DNA of 15,174 nt from Desulfocapsa sp. Its GTDB lineage: Bacteria > Desulfobacterota > Desulfobulbia > Desulfobulbales > Desulfocapsaceae. The position numbers were made by a program, and so were the translations under genes. Shown here piece by piece: positions 1 through 7,594 of the stretch. The notes under the pieces were generated by a model. It saw nothing but the letters and a program-made list of their open reading frames with translations, was not told where the DNA came from and ran no database searches. Position 1 is the first letter of the stretch, and every line of letters starts with the position of its first letter. Location of the stretch: assembly GCA_030638765.1 (NCBI GenBank), contig DAOWDZ010000233.1, positions 1 through 15,174 of the forward strand. The letters run 5' to 3'.

Positions 1-1478
1 AAGATATCAAGAAGAGTCCATCGATTCAGCCATGTTGAGACTTTATCAACTCCTGAGCTTGTGAGAAGTTTCCAACCCGGTGGTAAATTCAGTTCAATGG
101 AAAGCTGTTGGAAGTTATGGTTCCAGCCAAGAGCCGGGATTTCAAGACTTCCATTTGTGACAGCTCTTTCGATACGGGACTCTGCATGAAGTGCCAGGCT
201 TCCCTGTCGTACTTCAACACCAGTTTCTTGAGAGTTATCAAGTGTGGTGATAAGCCTTGAGCTTCCTGCAACATCAACCTTTCCAAGAATCTGAGATTGA
301 TCGACATTAAGTCGCCAGACACGTGTCATGGTTCCGGTTATGGAGTCATAAGTCGTCAAGCCTTTTCCCTGCTGATCCAGCCATATTTTGCGATGGATTT
401 TGAGTCGATTGGGAACAGGGTTTGGATTACCGCGACTTTTTTCGGTGAGTGTCATCTTCCCATTATGTTTGATCAGATATGCTGGAAAAGTTTTCCAGCT
501 TTCAGGGAGGGATGTTCTGGAAGGATCCACCGATGGTACGTTACTTATTTCGACCTGACGCAATTTGGGATCTGTTGCAAATACCCAAATTTCTTCAGTG
601 GGCCAGGGGCCGTCAATTGCTCCCATCTTCAATGTTTGTGGTGATAGTGGTGCTTTGTTTCGAAGAGTCATCTGGATCTGCCACTGGCCGGGGCGAACCT
701 GAAGTTGTAACCTACCGCTGTTGTCAAACCGTACAGGCAATGGAGATTTGATTTGTAGCGGGATGAATTGTTCACTACTTTTAAGACCCAGAGTGATTTG
801 GCGCGGGAGACCTGAAACGGTGAGTTGGATATGAAGTTGCTGGATAAGTGGAACCCCATCTACAATTTTCCTGGATACTAGAATGCCAAGGCTTTCTTCA
901 CTGTCGTGTTGAGTTTTTTTCTGCTGTTTTAGCCAGAGTTTGCCCTGTTTGTCAATTTGTGGTGTTGTTACTTTTTTGTCTAAAAGTGTGAGATCCAGAA
1001 GACCAGTTGCAGGAGGGATTAAGATGTTCTCAGGTAATGTATTCCACGAAAACTTTCCTGTAATAGTGTGTTTGCCAGGGGCAAGCCATACGGCGGGGCG
1101 CCCATGCTTTTTACTCACTAAAAGAGTTTGGCCATTTGCCATGACATCTGTTGGCCAGAATGGGCTGCTCCCTGGAAGTGAGACAAGGCTCCGTGATTCA
1201 ATAAGCCATTCCTGACTAAATACTGCACCTGTCTTTTTGACATTGAGTTTAAGACTTGCCGGCCACGTACAGTAATGTTTATCTTTTTCCGTTGGGCTGA
1301 TACTGCACAATTTATCTTCCTGATCATAGAGAACCCATGGTACCCATTGCTGGAGTTCATCTGGGATTGTAGTTTCTTGTGCAATCGAGAATCCCGGCAG
1401 AAGAAATGTCACAGAAAGGACAAGCAGTAAGCAGAAGTTACATTGACTTTTTGAGAAGTATTTACAGAGGATTTGCAT
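1..1478 (-). CDS. Large secreted protein of unknown function, N-terminal part (runs off left edge)
   Basis: An uninterrupted reading frame of 492 codons runs from ATG at 1478 to the window edge with no stop. The first ~33 residues form a Sec signal peptide: lysines, a hydrophobic stretch (CLLLVLSVTFLLPGF), and a likely cleavage after SIA before QE. The mature part has two cysteines (about C58 and C70), many Trp and Pro residues, and beta-rich segments such as IPPATGLLDLTL and LPPGWKLL. That fits a large multi-domain periplasmic or envelope protein. I chose ATG 1478 because an AGGA lies 8 nt upstream. The in-frame ATG at 1487 has its AGG directly abutting the codon, which is too close. I have a vague memory of very large secreted proteins of this style in Proteobacteria, but I recognise no named family and assign no function. 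The frame is real: it is long, has a signal peptide and follows a good promoter. Confidence 0.8.
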   Translation of the reverse strand, partial: MQILCKYFSKSQCNFCLLLVLSVTFLLPGFSIAQETTIPDELQQWVPWVLYDQEDKLCSISPTEKDKHYCTWPASLKLNVKKTGAVFSQEWLIESRSLVSLPGSSPFWPTDVMANGQTLLVSKKHGRPAVWLAPGKHTITGKFSWNTLPENILIPPATGLLDLTLLDKKVTTPQIDKQGKLWLKQQKKTQHDSEESLGILVSRKIVDGVPLIQQLHIQLTVSGLPRQITLGLKSSEQFIPLQIKSPLPVRFDNSGRLQLQVRPGQWQIQMTLRNKAPLSPQTLKMGAIDGPWPTEEIWVFATDPKLRQVEISNVPSVDPSRTSLPESWKTFPAYLIKHNGKMTLTEKSRGNPNPVPNRLKIHRKIWLDQQGKGLTTYDSITGTMTRVWRLNVDQSQILGKVDVAGSSRLITTLDNSQETGVEVRQGSLALHAESRIERAVTNGSLEIPALGWNHNFQQLSIELNLPPGWKLLTSSGVDKVSTWLNRWTLLDI

Positions 1479-1526
1479 GGGTACCATCCTGATGAATGAT
1501 GATGAGGAATTAATTTCTCTACAAAT

Positions 1527-1556
1527 AGTATACAGATGAACAAAAAGATTTGTCAA
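1527..1556 (-). promoter_or_regulatory. Sigma-70 promoter for the large secreted protein gene
   Basis: Read on the minus strand, TTGACA (1556-1551) and TATACT (1532-1527) are separated by 18 bp. The -35 is a full match and the -10 matches 5 of 6. It lies about 50 bp upstream of the ATG at 1478 and points towards it. An imperfect inverted repeat (AATTGTT at 1588-1594, AACAATT at 1614-1620) lies just upstream of the -35 and could be a regulator site. Confidence 0.65.
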
Positions 1557-1716
1557 TTACTCAAGTGAAAAGAGGAAATTTTATCGTAATTGTTGACTTG
1601 TTGATCAAATTCAAACAATTATACTCTTAAATAGCTACTTTTTTGGTGGTGAATTTGAACCCATCACAATGATTGGAGATATCCTTGAAGAGGAATTACC
1701 GATACAGGACTATGAT

Positions 1717-1750
1717 ATTAACGAATTGCACGATCGTATTGTTCGTTAAT
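1717..1750. repeat. 34-bp imperfect palindrome downstream of the Gate-domain gene
   Basis: The arms ATTAACGAA (1717-1725) and TTCGTTAAT (1742-1750) are exact reverse complements. The centre ACGATCGT (1730-1737) is itself a perfect palindrome, so the whole element is symmetric about 1733/1734 with only a few mismatches between. It begins 7 bp beyond the stop codon of the 1757-2734 gene. No T-run follows in either direction, so it is not a classical intrinsic terminator. It could be an mRNA 3'-end stabilising hairpin, a protein-binding site, or a remnant. Confidence 0.5.
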
Positions 1751-1756
1751 CTTTTC

Positions 1757-2734
1757 TTACAAAGTTATTACGAAGTAGATAGATCCCATGAGAATTAAAC
1801 TGCCAATGCGAAAGAGCTGATTGTAAACGATCAGTTCCACGGCCATCTTTGGTTGAAATATCCCTGCATAAAAGGGAAATTGATGTCGAATTGCTCGTAC
1901 TGGTGACGAGAGTACATTGCCAACCAGCAATGCCAGAATGACTTCCCGGTAATCCATACTTCCTTCCTGTAATAATGCCCCGGCAACAGCGAGTCCCGCC
2001 GTAAATTCTGCACTGATATGAAGGACGATGATTCCCATGGATTGAGGAGTCAGCCAGGGGAGAAAAGAGAGGTGATCGGCCATTCCTGATTCAAGAATTT
2101 TAAATAAACCGACACGGTGCATAAGAAAAACAAGAATATAGATGGGGACGGTAAAACGAATTATTTTACGAATGCGTTTTTTGAATCGTTTCCAGCTTTC
2201 CGTGAAGGCTTTTTGCCAATCAATTGTAGTGTTTTTCGGAGTAACAGTTTGTGCCTGTTTTACTGATAAGTTTTCTGTAACAGGAAGAAGAAACCTGCTT
2301 AGAATAACAATGGAAATAGTACGGAATATGGCTGCACCAAAGGTTATCCCGATGTAAATAATGGCGGCACCCTTAATGAGTGGTGCTGTTATGAAAAAGA
2401 CAGTTGGCAGATGCAGAAAATAGGTTGGTAGACTGTTAAAAAGATTGGAGAGGACAAGTTCTTTTTTGAGGATTGTTTTCTTTTCATATGCTTCGGAGAG
2501 CATGGTGTTTGCGGAAACTCCTGAGAACAAAGCCATGGTGAATGAGGCGCCAGCAGTCTCTGAGAGGTTTCCAAATTTGATTAGAGGGCGTGCAATAGCT
2601 GCTATTTTACTGGTCCAGTTGAGGGACTCGATGAAATTTGCGACTAATAAACCGACGGAAATAAAGAAAATCAACCGGATAAGTGGCCAGATAAGGTCTG
2701 GCCAGAGTTGTTGCAGGATCTCTACAGATTGCAT
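1757..2734 (-). CDS. Gate-domain (nucleoside recognition) integral membrane protein
   Basis: A 325-residue polytopic inner-membrane protein. Hydrophobic spans lie at roughly residues 13-34, 62-78, 98-116, 121-150, 191-211, 231-253, 263-279 and 303-325. They are interrupted by a basic cytoplasmic-type loop (about 170-190, WKRFKKRIRK). The two-half arrangement, with segments such as GASFTMALFSGVSANTML and the related GIIVLHISAEFTAGLAVAGALL, resembles proteins annotated with the Gate/nucleoside-recognition domain (relatives of SpmA/SpmB and the FeoB core). The substrate is unknown; 'nucleoside' is only a family label. It starts 23 nt after the sppA stop codon, so the two are very likely co-transcribed. 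The only Shine-Dalgarno candidate is a weak GAGA. Translation may depend partly on coupling to sppA. Confidence 0.75.
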   Translation of the reverse strand: MQSVEILQQLWPDLIWPLIRLIFFISVGLLVANFIESLNWTSKIAAIARPLIKFGNLSETAGASFTMALFSGVSANTMLSEAYEKKTILKKELVLSNLFNSLPTYFLHLPTVFFITAPLIKGAAIIYIGITFGAAIFRTISIVILSRFLLPVTENLSVKQAQTVTPKNTTIDWQKAFTESWKRFKKRIRKIIRFTVPIYILVFLMHRVGLFKILESGMADHLSFLPWLTPQSMGIIVLHISAEFTAGLAVAGALLQEGSMDYREVILALLVGNVLSSPVRAIRHQFPFYAGIFQPKMAVELIVYNQLFRIGSLILMGSIYFVITL

Positions 2735-2757
2735 GATGGTTTGTTATCTCTAAATTA

Positions 2758-4620
2758 TTAGAGTGAAAGATCATGGATCAGGCAGTGTGCATATAATCCT
2801 TTAGGGTCATTAAATAAGAGGATTTCTTTAACAGGCGCAGCAAGCTTCTCAACGATTGCCAGGAATGCAGGGGGTAATAGTGAAGTAATGCTGGTTAAGA
2901 TTGTTCCTGTAAACATTTGAATGAACTCCTCTTGAACCGTTAGAGGTCTGCTGATATAAGAAGCCGTATACTCATTAAGTCCTGCAAGACTGGCAGCAGA
3001 TTCAATGGCATCTTCTAAGTTACCAAGTTTATCAACAAGTCCGAGCTCAAGGGCTTTTTTTCCGTCAAAGACTCTGCCCTCTGCAATGTTACTAAGTTCT
3101 GAATGTTTGATGGCTCGACCGTTGGAAACTATATCCAGAAATTGTTCGTAGCCATGATTAAGGTTGATTTCAATGGCTTCCTTTAACAGAGGTGACATGG
3201 GGCGGGTAATATCCAATGCTGCTGCAAGACTTGTTGTTCCAACGCCGTCACTATAAATACCGAGTTCCGAGAGCGAATTCTCAAAAGTTGGAATGGCTGC
3301 AAAAATACCTATTGATCCGGTGAGAGTGACAGGAGAGGCAAATATTTTGTCAGCATCAGCAGCAATCCAGTAACCACCTGATGCTGCCATCGATCCCATT
3401 GAAATAACAAGAGGTCTTCCTGTTTTTTTGTATTCAAGGATTTCCTGTCGGATAACTTCCGAGGCAAAAACAGATCCACCCCCTGACACAACTCTGAGAA
3501 CAAGTGCGTTGATATTGTTGTTTTCACGGGCCTCTCGTATCAGGTTCACCATGGTGTCGCCACCAATCATCCCCACTGGCTGTTTGCCGTTTAGAATGGC
3601 TCCTTCTGCGATGATGATTCCAATAGTTCCTGGTTCAGTGGGAGCGTTCGTATAGGAGCTTGGAATAGTCGTGAGATATTTGTTCAGGGTAATATGTTTG
3701 AAATAGCCTTTTTTGTCCTTACCACTGAGAGTTGTTAAATAGGCGCGTAACTCTTCACGGGTTTTAAGGCCGTCTACCAGGCCTGTTTCAAGGGCTAATC
3801 TTGCAGTATCTCCTCCAACTGTGGCGAGTTCTGAGGCGATGTGTTCAGTGTATATTTTAATGGCATCAGGTTTCAATTCTCGTTCTCTGATGATATCGGT
3901 TGTGATGGTATCCCAAAGTGTTGTCAGCCATGACATGTTCTGGGATCGTGCTTCGTTTGACATTGAGTTACGTATGACAGGTTCAAGGGCTGATTTGAAT
4001 GTCCCAACCCTGAAAATATTGTAATTTATTTTTAACCTGTCGATGGCATCTTTAAAAAATAACCGAAACGTCCCAATGCCGTGAAGATCGACACCACCCA
4101 TGGGATTGAGATAGATTTCATCTGCAAAAGATGCAAGGTAGTAGGCCTTTTGTGAATAAAAATCTTCTGCTGCAATTACTTTTTTACCACTGCTTTTGAA
4201 GGCAGTTAAAGAGGCGCCAATGGTCTGTAGTTGATTAAGTCCAACAGAGTCAAGTTCGCTGAGATCAAGGAGGATAAAAGTGACATTGGCATCTGTAGCA
4301 GCTTCTTCGATGCTGTCGAGTATGTCCTGAAACAGGGTCTCAGACGGAAGTGTATTAAATCCCAATTTGTCGTTGATCATTGTTGAGACGGGATCACTTG
4401 GTTGTTTTTCTTCAACAATGTCTCCAGAAAGGCTGAGGAGCAGGGCACCGCTATCAGAGACGGCGACATTCTGTTGAGGTGAACGAGATGAGAGGAGTGA
4501 AATAAGGAAAAAAATCAGCAAACCTAAAAAAACGATATTTAAAGTGAAAATACGGACACCGGTGATAAATTTGCCAATCCAACGGAAAATATTCCAAATG
4601 GAGCTTATAAGGTCTTTCAT
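2758..4620 (-). CDS. sppA: Signal peptide peptidase SppA, long (67 kDa) type
   Basis: A 620-residue membrane-anchored serine protease that degrades cleaved signal peptides and some membrane proteins at the periplasmic face. One N-terminal transmembrane anchor spans residues ~26-44. Two tandem S49 peptidase domains follow, as in the E. coli enzyme (618 aa). The catalytic lysine is K209 in VGTFKSALEP, at the same number as in E. coli. The nucleophile is S414 in MAASGGYWIAADADKI, equivalent to E. coli S409. Both dyad residues are present, so the enzyme should be active. It lies 120 bp downstream of dinB and 23 nt upstream of the Gate-domain gene. No strong Shine-Dalgarno precedes the ATG. The 120-bp gap to dinB holds no promoter I would defend, so it may be read from its own weak promoter or through from dinB. 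Confidence 0.93.
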   Translation of the reverse strand: MKDLISSIWNIFRWIGKFITGVRIFTLNIVFLGLLIFFLISLLSSRSPQQNVAVSDSGALLLSLSGDIVEEKQPSDPVSTMINDKLGFNTLPSETLFQDILDSIEEAATDANVTFILLDLSELDSVGLNQLQTIGASLTAFKSSGKKVIAAEDFYSQKAYYLASFADEIYLNPMGGVDLHGIGTFRLFFKDAIDRLKINYNIFRVGTFKSALEPVIRNSMSNEARSQNMSWLTTLWDTITTDIIRERELKPDAIKIYTEHIASELATVGGDTARLALETGLVDGLKTREELRAYLTTLSGKDKKGYFKHITLNKYLTTIPSSYTNAPTEPGTIGIIIAEGAILNGKQPVGMIGGDTMVNLIREARENNNINALVLRVVSGGGSVFASEVIRQEILEYKKTGRPLVISMGSMAASGGYWIAADADKIFASPVTLTGSIGIFAAIPTFENSLSELGIYSDGVGTTSLAAALDITRPMSPLLKEAIEINLNHGYEQFLDIVSNGRAIKHSELSNIAEGRVFDGKKALELGLVDKLGNLEDAIESAASLAGLNEYTASYISRPLTVQEEFIQMFTGTILTSITSLLPPAFLAIVEKLAAPVKEILLFNDPKGLYAHCLIHDLSL

Positions 4621-4740
4621 AGGGATTTGTTTGATAATATATGAAGTGAATTATGAGAAAAAGGTGAACCGAAACTGTAAGGATTGCACAAAACAATAGC
4701 AAGCGGAGTGCTGGAAGTAAATAGACTTTTCCCAGGCATA

Positions 4741-5820
4741 TTAGAAAAAAGGGAGATCCAGTTGTATGGGGATTTTCTGTGATGTATCAGTAAGATTTGA
4801 AATGGTAATGCCAAGAAGACGAATTTTTTCTTTTCCGGCATCTGTTGCATTAAGCAATTGCGGTATACATGCTGTGATTTCCTCAAAAGTATGTATTGGA
4901 ACATGGGACGTGTGAGATCGTGTTATGGTGGTGAAATCATGGTAACGAACTTTAAGTGTAACCGTTGTGCCACCGCAGTTTTTGTTCTGAAGTCCCTGTG
5001 CAACTTTTAGAGCAAGTTCGCTGATTATTGCGTTGATCTTCTGTATATCGTCAATGTCAGTCTGGAAGGTTGTTTCGGTTCCAATTGATTTACGTTCCCG
5101 TTTTGATTGCACCGGTCGATCGTCAACACCGCGGGAAATATCATGGAAAAAAGCTCCTGCCTTACCAAAAAAGCGGATAAGTTCAACTTTTTCAAACCGG
5201 AGCAGATCTTTGCCACAACGGATACCTAAGGTGTGCATTTTTTTCTCTGTAACTTTTCCGACCCCGAAGAATCTCCCAATGGGAAGGGCGTCAAGAAATG
5301 CTTGTGCATCTTCAACGGCTATAATGGTCAGGCCATCGGGTTTGTTTATGTCAGATGCTACTTTGGCAAGAAACTTGTTGTAAGAGACACCGGCAGAACA
5401 GGTAAGTCCGACTTCATGAAAAACTCTGCTGCGGATATTTTCAGCCGTTTTAGCAGCATCGTCCATGCTTCGATGGGTTTCGCTGATATCGAGAAAGGCC
5501 TCATCCAGGGAAAGTGGCTCGATCGTTGGCGAGCAGCTTCTGAAAATTTCCATAATCTGCTGTGAAACTTCTTTATAGCGCCCTTTTCGTGGATGAACAA
5601 AAAGAGCATGAGGGCAAAGTTTAATAGCCCTTGCAGCAGAGAGTGCAGATCTGACACCAAATTTTCTTGCCTCATAGGAGCAGGCTGCAACCACTCCACG
5701 TCCTTCAGGATTGCCACCTACAATCAATGGTCTGCCTGCAAATTTGGGGTTGTCCATCTGTTCCACAGAGGCAAAAAAGGCATCCATGTCGATGTGAAGT
5801 ATGTAGCGATCCGCTGTCAT
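4741..5820 (-). CDS. dinB: DNA polymerase IV (Y-family translesion polymerase)
   Basis: A 359-residue error-prone polymerase that bypasses damaged template bases. The N-terminus RYILHIDMDAFFASVEQ carries metal ligand D11 and steric-gate F16. The second catalytic motif SLDEAFLD supplies D106 and E107. Helix-hairpin-helix and little-finger regions follow. The C-terminus ends in QLDLPFF, a beta-clamp-binding motif of the Q-L-x-L-F/PF type. I place the start at ATG 5820 (MTADRYILHIDMD) because family members begin a few residues before the IDMD motif. An upstream in-frame ATG at 5865 would add MLFLITFFSFQYYYY, a sequence not expected on a cytoplasmic polymerase. Neither ATG has a clear Shine-Dalgarno. 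The gene diverges from a Crp/Fnr regulator, and a dyad at 5861-5882 lies between them. Confidence 0.95.
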   Translation of the reverse strand: MTADRYILHIDMDAFFASVEQMDNPKFAGRPLIVGGNPEGRGVVAACSYEARKFGVRSALSAARAIKLCPHALFVHPRKGRYKEVSQQIMEIFRSCSPTIEPLSLDEAFLDISETHRSMDDAAKTAENIRSRVFHEVGLTCSAGVSYNKFLAKVASDINKPDGLTIIAVEDAQAFLDALPIGRFFGVGKVTEKKMHTLGIRCGKDLLRFEKVELIRFFGKAGAFFHDISRGVDDRPVQSKRERKSIGTETTFQTDIDDIQKINAIISELALKVAQGLQNKNCGGTTVTLKVRYHDFTTITRSHTSHVPIHTFEEITACIPQLLNATDAGKEKIRLLGITISNLTDTSQKIPIQLDLPFF

Positions 5821-5860
5821 ATAATAGTAGTATTGAAAAGAAAAGAAGGTGATAAGGAAC

Positions 5861-5882
5861 AGCATACTATGCTACAGTATAC
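5861..5882. promoter_or_regulatory. Overlapping dyads between dinB and the Crp/Fnr gene (putative operator)
   Basis: AGCAT-ACT-ATGCT (5861-5873) is a perfect 13-bp palindrome. It overlaps a second inverted repeat, ATACT (5864-5868) with AGTAT (5876-5880), and the palindrome GTATAC (5877-5882). On the dinB strand the overlap reads TATACTGTAGCATAGTATGC, which includes a -10-like TATACT and one half (TACTGT) of an E. coli-style LexA site. The second LexA half is poor. A repressor site for dinB, or an autoregulatory site for the Crp/Fnr protein, is plausible but unproven. Confidence 0.35.
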
Positions 5883-5928
5883 GCAATGTAGAAGTATTTA
5901 GTAGGATTGAATTTCAGGAGATTTGTGA

Positions 5929-6588
5929 ATGCAACAGGTATTAGCAGGAAGTGACCTCTTTGGTGGGCTTCCACCGGAACATTTAAAAGAAATTGAAAAA
6001 ATTGCTGTAACTAAAACCTACGGTCGTGGAGAAACTATATTTTTTGAAGGAGATTCTGCTGCTGGTTTTTATATGGTTGCCACAGGCCGGGTCAAAATAT
6101 TTAAAACCTCAGCCTCCGGAAAAGAGCAGATACTCCACATTTTCGGCTCAGGAGAACCCTTTGGAGAAGTTCCTGTTTTCCATAATCAACCGTTTCCTGC
6201 AAATGCCACAGCTCTTGAAAAATCCACATTGATATTTTTTCAAAGAAAAGATTTTGTGGATCTTGTTCATACCATGCCTTCTCTTGTTATGAATATGCTC
6301 GCGGTTCTTTCTCTGCGTTTACGCCGTTTTGCCACCCAGATTGAGAATTTGTCATTAAAAGAAGTTCCTGCACGGCTTGCCGGATATCTATTGTATCTTG
6401 CAGAAGAACAGGGGAACCTAAAACAGGTGGAACTTCAGATCTCAAAGGGACAGCTTGCAAGTCTCCTTGGTACTATCCCTGAAACGCTTTCCAGAATTTT
6501 TGCGAAAATGAGTGAGGAAGGGTTGATCAGTGTTAACGGTAAAACAATCAATCTCCTAGACCTAAAAGGGCTGGAACAGAAGGAATAG
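5929..6588 (+). CDS. Crp/Fnr-family transcriptional regulator
   Basis: A 219-residue protein with an N-terminal cyclic-nucleotide-binding-type beta-barrel (about 8-120), a long dimerisation helix (about 118-142) and a C-terminal winged helix. The recognition region is QLASLLGTIPETLSRIFAKM (175-194), with E185, S188 and R189 in the usual E-x-x-S-R positions. The cAMP phosphate contacts of E. coli Crp (Arg-Ser after GE) are absent: GE at 79-80 is followed by VPVFHNQPFPANA. There is no cysteine at all, so it is neither a cAMP sensor nor an Fe-S FNR. Its ligand is unknown; heme or another small molecule, as in DNR-like relatives, is possible. A good AGGAG precedes the ATG by 8 nt. The 3' end overlaps the convergent gene by 41 bp. 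Confidence 0.88.
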   Translation: MQQVLAGSDLFGGLPPEHLKEIEKIAVTKTYGRGETIFFEGDSAAGFYMVATGRVKIFKTSASGKEQILHIFGSGEPFGEVPVFHNQPFPANATALEKSTLIFFQRKDFVDLVHTMPSLVMNMLAVLSLRLRRFATQIENLSLKEVPARLAGYLLYLAEEQGNLKQVELQISKGQLASLLGTIPETLSRIFAKMSEEGLISVNGKTINLLDLKGLEQKE

Positions 6589-7477
6589 TTTTTTTTGCCT
6601 TGGCCAGGAGTAAACGTTGACGTTTTTTTGGTATTGCTACGGAAGCTATGGCTTCTTGTATTTCCTGTATCTTAAACTTCTTTTTCATTGAAACGTATTG
6701 AAGATGCGGCACTGGTGGCGGCAGTGTTCCACCAAATAAACGTGTACTGATTGTTTTGAAGTGATAACGTTTATCCTGAACCGTTACAAGTGGTGGCGAA
6801 TGGTGTCCTTCAAAGTAGTCATATCCTTCCTTAAGATTTTTCCAGAACCCTATCCACTCTGAATTTCGATGAGCGACCATATTGGATCTGCTCATTTTAA
6901 ACGGAAAAATATGTACAGGAACCTGATGCTGTCCTGACAGGATAGCAGATTCTACAATGGTATATATCTCATCCATGCGAAAATCTGACATGGCAAAACA
7001 ACCAACGGAAGAGCATCGCCCGTGAATCATTAAGAGACTTCCGGTACGTTTATGGCTTCTGTCGTATTTGTTAGGAAATCCCAGGTTAAAGGAGAGGTGG
7101 TAGTTTGAGTTGGGATTTAACTGTTTGGGCGTCACATTGTAAAAGCCTTCAGGACTTTGTTTGTCACCTTCTCGTACTTTAGGCCCTAGATCACCGGAGT
7201 GATGGCAGATACTGTAGGACTTGAAAAAAACGTAGGAAAGTCCTTGCTTGAGCCATACTTCAAGCTGTTTCTCTTTTTTGAAGATTCGTATGAAGACAGG
7301 ATCACCGAGAGTGGCGTCCATGTTCCTCATGGATCTGGCAATCTTTGGAGCGATACGCTTGTACGTATCCCGTGATGTTTTACTGAATGGAACGGTGTCT
7401 ACCGCCTCCGTTGTTTGAGCAACGGGAACGCTAAGTAGAAAGAAAAGGAAAAGTATCAATGAAAAATGATGCTTCAT
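6548..7477 (-). CDS. YafK-type L,D-transpeptidase-fold (YkuD) periplasmic enzyme
   Basis: A 309-residue protein with a signal peptide (MKHHFSLILFLFFLLSVPVAQT, about 1-21), so it is periplasmic. The YkuD catalytic block reads MIHGRCSSVGCFAMSD: H152, G153, S157, G159 and nucleophile C160. The flanking residues (VGCFAMSDFRMDEIYTIVE) match the YafK branch rather than ErfK/YcfS. E. coli YafK (DpaA) cleaves the bond between Braun lipoprotein and peptidoglycan rather than making it, so hydrolase activity is a real alternative to cross-linking. It is longer than E. coli YafK (246 aa) because of a basic, Lys-rich tail after about residue 255 that has no recognisable domain. I see no strong Shine-Dalgarno. 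The last 41 bp, including the stop, lie antisense to the end of the Crp/Fnr gene. Confidence 0.85.
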   Translation of the reverse strand: MKHHFSLILFLFFLLSVPVAQTTEAVDTVPFSKTSRDTYKRIAPKIARSMRNMDATLGDPVFIRIFKKEKQLEVWLKQGLSYVFFKSYSICHHSGDLGPKVREGDKQSPEGFYNVTPKQLNPNSNYHLSFNLGFPNKYDRSHKRTGSLLMIHGRCSSVGCFAMSDFRMDEIYTIVESAILSGQHQVPVHIFPFKMSRSNMVAHRNSEWIGFWKNLKEGYDYFEGHHSPPLVTVQDKRYHFKTISTRLFGGTLPPPVPHLQYVSMKKKFKIQEIQEAIASVAIPKKRQRLLLAKAKKTIPSVPALLGLGD

Positions 7478-7594
7478 AAAAACGATCTAGGAATTGTAGA
7501 GTTGAATGGAAAACATTCTGTTATCGATTAATTAATACTCATTTTTTTAGCAGGAAAAGAGAAAAAGTCCAGATAAATAGCAGTTTGCGCTAAA

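Noticed and set aside
297..1215. Plus-strand open frames within the first 1.5 kb
   Set aside because: They are antisense shadows of the uninterrupted 492-codon minus-strand frame, which has a signal peptide and a promoter.
4454..4904. Minus-strand open frames overlapping the sppA start and dinB end
   Set aside because: They lie in other frames of two confidently identified genes, have no ribosome sites and no protein-like features.
5821..5865. Longer dinB start at 5865 adding 15 residues
   Set aside because: The added hydrophobic MLFLITFFSFQYYYY is not found on DinB proteins, which begin a few residues before IDMD. The ATG at 5820 gives the family-typical N-terminus, and the 5865 ATG has no ribosome site and lies in the dyad.
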